Source of the DNA: Pleurotus ostreatus/Saccharomyces cerevisiae fusant
Lineage: Eukaryota > Opisthokonta
NCBI GenBank assembly: GCA_024196135.1
Contig: JAMQCK010000003.1
Location: forward strand, 124,001-188,000
Length of the DNA: 64,000 bases
Direction of reading: 5' to 3'
Part shown: one piece after another, positions 57,095-64,000 of the stretch
How the letters are laid out: each line of letters begins with the position of its first letter
Position numbering within the stretch: position 1 is the first letter of the stretch
Notes under the pieces: model-generated
Seen by the model: only the letters and a program-made list of their open reading frames with translations
Databases searched by the model: none
Told to the model about the DNA's origin: nothing
Program-made: the position numbers and the translations under genes

Positions 57095-58321
57095 ATGACC
57101 TTCCCTCTGAGCCTGCCCGCAAACGCGCCCCTGGTCACCCTCACCCGTCGTACGTGCGCCACCCCGTCTGCATAATTCCCCGCTTACCCCGCCTCGATGC
57201 AGCGAAGGAAGCGCTCTGGGTCCTCGAGCTGCACAACGGGCAGGATGCACGACTGAACGTTGAGCTGATCGACGGCGGGATCAAGCCTGCGCTGGACGCG
57301 GTGGAGAAGGACTGGCGCGCGCAGTGGCGCACGCAGAAGACGGACAAGACGAAGGGGAAGGGCGCGCTGATCATTGTGGGGAAGAGGGATCAGGACAAGT
57401 TCTTCAGTAATGGTGCGTTGGCTAGGGTCTCGCTGCTCACAGCGCGTCTGACTGATGGCGTACAGGACTCGACCTCGAGCGCGCGCTCGCCAACCCCAAC
57501 TTCTTCATCCGTGCGCAATTCCCCTTCCCTGCTTGGCAAACCTCTGAACTCGATCTCGATTGCAGACACTTTGCACCCCCTCTTCGTCCGGCTGCTCGCC
57601 TTCCCCAGTATGTGATCGTCCGCATATGCATCCCCTAATCCGCTCAAGCTCGCCAGTTCCCGTCATTGCTGCCATCAACGGCCATTGCTTCGCGGGCGGC
57701 TTCATGCTCAGCCTCGCCTGCGACTACCGCGTCATGACCGATGGTCTCAAGCGCAATGCATGGATCAGCATGAACGAGGTGCGCCTGCCTCACCTCCATG
57801 TCCCTCGCGCTTTGATAGTGACCCCTCCCCAGATCCACTTCGGCGCGCCCTGGCCTCACGCATTCGCTGCCATCCTGCGCGCGAAGGTCGGCGACCCGCA
57901 CGTCCACCGCCGCGTCGCGCTCGAGGGCCAGCGCTTCACGCCGCAGGAGGCGTTGGAGGCCAAGCTCATCGACCGCATTGCGAACGGGGGTACGACGGCC
58001 GACGTGCTCGCCGCTGCCGAGAAGCTCGCGGACGAGGTCGCCCCGTTGGCGAAGTCGGGCGCTTGGGGGCTGATCAAGGTGCGTTGGATGTCTCACATAC
58101 GCGACGCATCTTTCCTTTTCTCCACATTCTGCTGTCCACCCATTTGTGGATCTCCGTATTCGAGTGCTCGCCCGAGATGACCGCTCTGAAGACGTGACGC
58201 TGACAAACTGTGGCTATTGTTGCAGGAGGACCTATACTACGACGCGCTGAAGGAGTCGTTGAAGAGGCCGCAGCCCCCATCCGTGAAGTCTGCGGACGAC
58301 CTTGCGAAGGCGCGTTTGTGA
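57095..58321 (+). CDS. Enoyl-CoA hydratase/isomerase (crotonase fold), probably peroxisomal
   Basis: Crotonase-superfamily enzyme acting on enoyl-CoA esters in fatty-acid breakdown. The first exon is MTFPLSLPANAPLVTLTR. Then LWVLELHNGQDARLNVELIDGGIKPALDAVEKDW, GALIIVGKRDQDKFFSNG (first oxyanion-hole side), VPVIAAINGHCFAGGFMLSLACDYRVMTD (second oxyanion hole, INGHCFAGG), HFGAPWPHAFAAILRAKVGDPHVHRRVALEGQRFTPQEALEAKLID, and ALKESLKRPQPPSVKSADDLAKARL. The last three residues ARL fit a peroxisomal targeting signal. About six exons; the small exons around 57465-57660 are less certain. About 285 residues. Exact reaction, isomerase or hydratase, is open. Confidence 0.88.
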
Positions 58322-58925
58322 AGCTTCTGAGTGCGTGTGCTCGGAGACGAGGACGAGTAATTGTGCCTGCCGGCCGCCATTCATATTGATTCGCGTCTCT
58401 TGGCGGCTAGTCTTCGCTCGTAATGGTTTGGGCTCTTCTGTAAGTCTCTCTATCCTGGCCGGAATGTACCATAGTCCTGCTCTAAGCCAGGTTTAGACCT
58501 GCTTTGCCTATCCAAACTTGGTGCAAGTTCGACTTTCAATTCTCCGTGACCAGCGCGTGACCGAGCTTTGATTGGATCCCGAGAGATTGGTCCGTTGCGC
58601 AACTGATGAGGAGGTCAACGGTTGCCGAGGACGACCGGACGACCGCACCCCTGGACTGCGTGGCAGGCCGTATATAAAGACGCAGCCTGCCCCGATGGCC
58701 TGTTCCCCACCCCGCTACCTTCTTCGTTCCTTTCTTCCCGGTCATTTCGCAGGGCGTACTGCGTACCCCGTTCCTTTCGCCTCTCTTCGTCGCAGGCCGG
58801 GTGCCTATCCAGTTCCTCCTTCGCCCTTCGCGTTCGCTGCCCCTTCGTAGCTCGCCTGCACCCACGCGCATTCACGTTCCTTCCTTTTCGAAAGAGTCTC
58901 CTCCGTCCCGCACGCTCGAGATATC
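58322..58925. other. Spacer upstream of the aspartic protease gene
   Basis: No gene seen. The 200 bp before the start codon are pyrimidine-rich, typical of a highly expressed fungal gene. Confidence 0.4.
58671..58678 (+). promoter_or_regulatory. TATA box of the aspartic protease gene
   Basis: TATATAAA about 248 bp upstream of the start codon, followed by a long CT-rich tract. Distance implies a 5' leader of some 200 nt. Confidence 0.55.
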
Positions 58926-60917
58926 ATGTATTTCACGTCTTCGCTTGCGCTGCTGGCCGGCGCGCTCCTCGCGGCTGACGCAGCCGCCGCGCCCTCGGCG
59001 TCCGCCCCAGTTGGCGACCGTCGCAGCCCCGGGATGGTGCACATGGGCCTCCGCCAGGTCCCCCCGTCCAACGAGCACCCGCTCATCGTGAGTGTCCATG
59101 ACAACCCCCGTCCTTCCCCAGCGCGATCATGTGATCGAAGTCCCCCTCCCCTCCCCTGTCTCCCGATCGCACCCATGCTGATCCCTCCCCCAGCGCATGC
59201 AGCAGCACATCAACCGCGGCAGCCGCCGCCTCGCGCACATGACGCGCCGCACGCCCCCCTCCGACGAGGAGCTGAGGGAGCGCCTCCAGCGCCGCGTGGA
59301 CACGATCCCCACGTCCATGCTCGCGCGCCGCTACTCGCCCGAGGAGCTTGAGACGCGCTTCAACCGCCACGGGTACAAGCGCGGCGAGGAGGACAAGCGC
59401 GAGTACACGTACACCATCATCGGGAAGCGCGGCGATGCGTCGAGCCGCCCGCACCCCGCGCTCGAGTTCCGCGGGCTCGATCCCGAGGAGCCCGAGCGGC
59501 GCTTCCCGCCTCAGTCGATTGAGGCGAGGAAGAACCGGGTCGGGTATGCTGGCCGCAAGCAGGGCCGCGATATTGAGGCGAGGCATAGGGGCAACAAGAA
59601 CAAGCAGGACCCCGACTGCGACAACACCGATGCTGCTGGGGCTGCTGGCTCTAGCGCGGCTGGTGCTTCTGCCTCTGGCGCTGCTGCCGGCGCAGCGAGT
59701 GGTAACGCTACTGCGACGGCCAGCGCTGCTGCCGGGTCTGCTTCTGGGTGAGTGGGATGTATGAACTTGTGAAGCTTGCTGCTGACGAGCATTCCAGTAC
59801 CGCTGACGGCGGCCAGCAAGTTGACGGCGTCACCAAGGCCAACACACCCACGACCGACAACACGCTCGGCCTCGACATCGAGGGCAACGACACCGGCTAC
59901 CTGTCGACCATCCAGATGGGCACGCCGCCGACAGACTTCGAGATCCTCATGGACTCTGGCTCCGCCGACCTGTGGGTTGGCTCTACCCAATGCCAGTCCG
60001 CGACCACCGGCGGCGACTGCGGCAAGCACCAGTTCCTCGGCAGCGACACGTCGAGCTCGTTCAAGGCGACGAAGACGCCGTTCCAGGTCACCTATGGTAC
60101 TGGCGCTGTCGCCGGTGCTATCGTCCAGGACAACATCGCCATGGGTGGTCTGAACCTCGACGCTCACACGTTCGGTGTCGCGACGCAGGAGACCGATGAC
60201 TTTGCGGACGACAGTGTGCCGTTCGACGGTCTCATGGGTCTCGCGCAGTCGGTGAGCATCTTGTACATCGTTGGTCATCGATGCACCGTACTTATCACTT
60301 CCTAGACCTTGTCCAACCAGGGTGTCCCTACCCCGCCTGAGGCGCTCGCATCCGCCGGCCTCATTCAGGACGCCATCGTCTCGTACAAAATCCCCCGCCT
60401 CGCGGACGGCCTGAACGACGGCCAAGTCACCTTCGGCGGCCTCGACGACACCAAGTTCGACGCCAACACGCTCACCACCGTCGAGAACGTCAGCCCGGAC
60501 GGCTTCTGGGAGGCGGACCTCGACGGCGCGACGATGGACGGCACGGACCTCGGCTTCAAGGGCCGCACCGCGATCCTCGACACCGGCACCACGCTCATGA
60601 TCGTCCCCGACGACGACGCGCTCGCGATCCACCAGCAGATTGACGGCGCGGCGCAGGACCAGGTGAACGGGTTCCTCGTCCCGTGCAACACGGCGCAGAC
60701 GCTCTCGCTCGCCTTCGGCGGCACGTCGTTCGACATCGACTCGCGCGACCTCGCGTTCGCGGACCTCGGTGACGGCTCCGGCATGTGTGTGTCTGGTATC
60801 CAGGCCGGCACGGTCGGCGGCGCCAACGAGTGGCTGGTCGGCGACACGTTCCTCAAGAACGCCTACTTCAGCACGGACGTCACCAAGAACCAGCTCTCGC
60901 TCGCGAAGCTCGTCTAA
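58926..60917 (+). CDS. Secreted aspartic protease (pepsin family A1, polyporopepsin-like)
   Basis: Secreted acid protease. Signal peptide MYFTSSLALLAGALLAADAAAA. An unusually long pro-region of about 200 residues follows, very rich in Arg and Glu (RMQQHINRGSRRLAHMTRR, SPEELETRFNRHGYKRGEEDKRE), then an Ala/Gly/Ser-rich linker (about 59625-59750). The catalytic domain begins near NTLGLDIEGNDTGYLSTIQMGTPPTDF. Active-site motifs are LMDSGSADLWVG and ILDTGTTLMIVP, and the flap region is VTYGTGAVAGAI. Disulfide Cys pairs are CQSATTGGDC and PCNTAQ...MCVSG. It ends YFSTDVTKNQLSLAKLV. Introns at 59090-59193, 59750-59796 and 60250-60305. About 590 residues, longer than typical because of the pro-region. 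Confidence 0.93.
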
Positions 60918-61619
60918 TCGTTTGCCCGCTCGTCGGAAGACCTCGACTTACATATTCTTCAACTGATTGCGCACATCGTGCTCGCTGTTCTTCGTACGCC
61001 TTGGGTTAGGACTGGTAGTTATTTACATGTAACTTAGCGACATTTGGGTTTGGGTGCGGTACAAGTACCGTACGCCAGTCACTCTGCAAATGATCAGCCA
61101 GGCCCGGTCCTGGCTTCCAGCGGAATTGTGCCAGTGTGAGCCTGGAAAGGGATGTGCGGCAAGGGGACCACAATGAGGACCTGCATTATCGGAGACCATC
61201 TTGTCGTCGCCGCTGCTCGCGTACGCGACGCGTATCGCATGTGATCGTTCTTGCCGCTGCCGACCATCGGCAGACTGACGACCAGTCTCGACCTCGTCGA
61301 CCACCACGATTACCGCCCTCCACAACGAGCAGGAACCCTCGGAAGCCCGTCCAGGTTCTCGAAGGCATCGCGCACGACCCCTGCTTACCCAGAGAATGTC
61401 GCCATCGACCTTGACTCAAGCAGACTCAAGCGTCGGCGCGGATCGACATCGATCACAGCGCGCGAAGTCTCTGCCGTCTATCTCGCATTTGTATATCTGG
61501 CAAAAATGACGAGCAACCCGGTTCCCCTCCTTGTCCGCAACGACGACGTCGTCGGTCGTGCTTCGTCTTTCTCCTTGTTCATCAACATCAACTTCAAGTC
61601 GAAGTAGCCTCAAGCAACA
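60918..61619. other. Spacer between aspartic protease and FSH1-like genes
   Basis: About 700 bp; no supported gene. Short frames at 61136-61607 overlap in several registers. Confidence 0.4.
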
Positions 61620-62915
61620 ATGGCCCGCACCATCCTCGTCCTCCACGGCTACGCGCAGAACGGGCTCATCTTCAGCAAGCGAGTTCGTCGCCGAGGGCAT
61701 ATTCATAGGCAGAGCAGTAGCTGACGAGGCTCCAGATCGCAGCGTTGAGGAAACAATGCAAGGGGATTGACTTTGGTGCGTAAACCTGCATCTGTATATC
61801 CACCTCAGCTGACCCAAGATCTTTAGGTGGGTAGCGCGAACAACCTCCTCCCTCTATCCGATATCTGACGCACTCACCAGTCTTCGCCGACGGCCCCGTC
61901 GTTCTCGACCCCACCGATCCGTTCGCTCCCACCAAGAACCATGATGGCGTCCGGGACCCCCCTCTCGAGGACCCCATGCAGGACCTGCGCGGCTGGACGG
62001 AGCCCTGGAAGGTCGACGGCATCGACAAGTCCCTCGCTGTATTACGCGATCTTGTGAAGGGAAAGCACTTTGACGTGCGTATACCTCCTCGTAGCAGCAT
62101 ATATGCGTGCTAATATACATTCGTTTGCAGGGGATCTTTGGGTTCAGGTGCGATCGGACTCGACTGGAGTCTGCTATTCCCCGTTGACACGACGTTGCAA
62201 GCCAGGGAGCTGCCGTCGCGGCGTTGTTCGCAGCCATAGTGAGTCGCGCATACATCCACTGCCGAATCCCAAGCTGACTCCTTTCGTTCGTAGCTCGAGA
62301 AACCGGAGACCTACCCTGACATCCTAGTCGACGGCAAGCCGCCTCACCCGCCATTGTGCGTATCCTCGCACTTTCGCCCTCACTCCCCCCCGCTTGCTTG
62401 TGTCGCTCTTCCCGCTCCCCCGTCCTATCGCTCGCGCACCTCGCTCAACCCCCTCCAGCGAATTCTGCCTCGCCGCCAGCGGCTATCGCCTCCAAGACCC
62501 GCGCTTCGACGCCGTCTACGGCTCCGGCTACGCCACGCCCACCCTCCACCTCATCGGCAAGGCGGACAACTTCGTCTCGAGCGAGCTGACGCAGTCACTC
62601 GTTGACATCTCGACGAACAAGCGCGTGGAGTACCATGATGGTGGTGAGTTGGCTTTTGTGTTCCTTGGGTTCTGTTTTGCTGCGTCCCGAAGCATGCGTT
62701 CTAGCAAGCTTCATCCTCTTCCTCGTCCAACATCATGTACACCTCGATACTCACCTCCTGCCTCAGGTCACTTCGTCCCGTCGAAGACGCCCTGGCGCAA
62801 ATTCCTCCAGGCCTACCTCACCGACCATACGACCACCGCCGAAGCGCCGAAGGACGAGCCGGCTGCGTCCGCGCCTGCATCTGGCACGGCGACGCCGACC
62901 ACGCCAGCTGCTTGA
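61620..62915 (+). CDS. FSH1-family serine hydrolase
   Basis: Alpha/beta hydrolase of the fungal FSH1 type, about 265 residues. Start MARTILVLHGYAQNGLIFSKR, then IAALRKQCKGIDFVFADGPVVLDP, WTEPWKVDGIDKSLAVLRDLVKGKHFDGIFGFSQGAAVAALFAA (nucleophile Ser in GFSQG, with the Ser codon split by the intron 62151-62201), LEKPETYPDILVDGKPPHP, FCLAASGYRL, PTLHLIGKADNFVSSE (catalytic Asp) and HDGGHFVPSKTPWRKFLQAYL (catalytic His). The tail TTTAEAPKDEPAASAPASGTATPTTPAA is disordered. All phases I checked agree. Substrate is unknown for most of the family. Confidence 0.9.
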
Positions 62916-63103
62916 GTAGGGCCGCTGCCGTGCGCAGGCTTTCGGATTAGAGTGCGCATTAGAGGGCCGCCGTAGAGTAATGGGTACACCTGTGCTGTAT
63001 TATCCATGCTACATCGCAGACGCATTGTGATCTGCGAGACTAGTATCGATTGTTCGAGCCCGTCGCTCGTCATATCGAGTCCATGCATCTGCGGCCGGTC
63101 AGG

Positions 63104-64000
63104 TCAAACGCACGCGGTGTCAAAGGTAGTGTTCGTACCCATATATCCATGCGTCAAGGGCATAAATTCAGGCTCTTCACTGCCCGTCGGATAGAACACG
63201 AACTCGTGGACATTCGGCCATCCAGGATACTCTATCGTGGCATCGACCCAGAACTGTGTTCGTTCTGGCGCGAACACAGGCGACGATTGGAAGCCGATTT
63301 TCGGGACGCATGAGCGGATATCCAGAGTTATTCGTGCGCTGCGGTTTGGGGTGACCTTGTCCATGATCTCGTCGAAACGTTCGAGTACGAGGAAACGGAC
63401 GATGTGGAAGAGAAAGTGGACGTCACGAGGGGTCATTTTGCCTAGGGAGGTTGTCAGCGAGGGGAGTTGGAAAAAAGCAGATCGCTGGGTTTCCTCACCC
63501 TCATCTTCACTATTATTGTTGCAATGATCGCGATGGTCACCTTCCGTCAAGTGAAGTGCCTGGCAAGAGACAGAGCAATACAGCGCCTGCGAACAAGTAC
63601 ATGCACGGAGTTGTGCGTCGGCCGGATTCGAGCACTGGGGACGTATCAGTCAGGCGTCGATGCACATCATGGTCCGTGAAGCATACCCTCATATTGGCGC
63701 AGTGCTTTGCGCGCTTCCAATCCTTGGCAGCGACATCCCGCAAAGAATCATACACTTCCGCGATGGCAGCGAGCTCCGCGAGCGACGGATCCGGGTCGTT
63801 CTTGAAGGCTGCATTGAGCGGAACACAGAGGACCTTGAGCGGCTTCCTGGACACAAGTGCACGGGCTATGCAGCCCAAGATAGGAGTCAACTCTCGCGGG
63901 GGAAGTCGCATGTCGAAGGAGAAAAGGTCGAGGAGGCCGTGCTTGACGAAGCAGGCGGTGGCGTGCGGGTCGTTGGTGCAAAACAGGAGTATGAGGTCGT
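63104..64000 (-). CDS. Uncharacterised protein, C-terminal part (runs off the right edge)
   Basis: I do not recognise it. Two exons are visible. The upstream one continues past the window edge and reads LLFCTNDPHATACFVKHGLLDLFSFDMRLPPRELTPILGCIARALVSRKPLKVLCVPLNAAF, then AEVYDSLRDVAAKDWKRAKHCANM. The last one reads KMTPRDVHFLFHIVRFLVLERFDEIMDKVTPNRSARITLDIRSCVPKIGFQS, PERTQFWVDATIEYPGWPNVHEFVFYPTGSEEPEF and ends TTFDTACV. Composition is soluble and helical, without membrane segments. The join near 63440-63690 is not firmly placed; there may be a further small exon. Confidence 0.6.

Noticed and set aside
59511..60632. 373-codon minus-strand open frame
   Set aside because: Antisense shadow of the aspartic protease catalytic exons.

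Overview
The window looks like nuclear DNA of a filamentous basidiomycete, most likely an Agaricomycete. Genes are compact and cut by many 45-70 nt GT-AG introns with CTAAC-like branch sites. GC is moderate to high. Several families are basidiomycete-typical: polyporopepsin-like aspartic protease, tandem intronless F-box genes, a seven-helix membrane protein of the basidiomycete type and a CsbD-like stress protein. All assignments come from reading motifs in the translated exons; no database search was run. Exon joins were checked by eye for most genes, so gene ends are firmer than individual intron borders.

Layout. 0-4 kb: an FAD monooxygenase and a UbiA prenyltransferase, divergent from a shared 0.6 kb promoter, which suggests prenylated phenol or hydroquinone metabolism. 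5-20 kb: three members of an unrecognised, internally duplicated multi-pass membrane protein family. Copy 1 is on minus; copies 2 and 3 are on plus. Between copies 1 and 2 lie a vacuolar Ca2+/H+ exchanger, a dienelactone hydrolase and cytochrome c oxidase subunit IV (zinc type). Copy 2 carries a 442 bp MITE inside an intron. 20-30 kb: housekeeping block with a PHO84-type phosphate transporter, the LYR protein ETFRF1/LYRM5, eIF1A, APC/C subunit CDC16/APC6 and alpha-methylacyl-CoA racemase.

30-37 kb: two minus-strand F-box genes, a 2.3 kb gene-free stretch with tandem repeats, and a seven-helix membrane protein. 37-47 kb: an S9 acylaminoacyl-type peptidase, a CsbD-like protein, and two single-pass membrane proteins, one with a Ser/Thr-rich ectodomain and one with a C-terminal SH3 domain. 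47-50.4 kb has no gene I can support. 50-64 kb: ATP-type PEP carboxykinase, a small secreted Thr/Val-rich protein, two more F-box genes on plus, a peroxisomal enoyl-CoA hydratase/isomerase, a secreted aspartic protease, an FSH1-type serine hydrolase, and a gene running off the right edge.

No operon logic applies. The clearest functional links are the FAD monooxygenase-UbiA pair; the two enzymes ending in -ARL (racemase and enoyl-CoA isomerase), both plausible for peroxisomal fatty-acid breakdown; and the tandem or inverted duplications of the membrane-protein and F-box families. The best candidate for something undescribed is the duplicated membrane-protein family and its inverted duplication.
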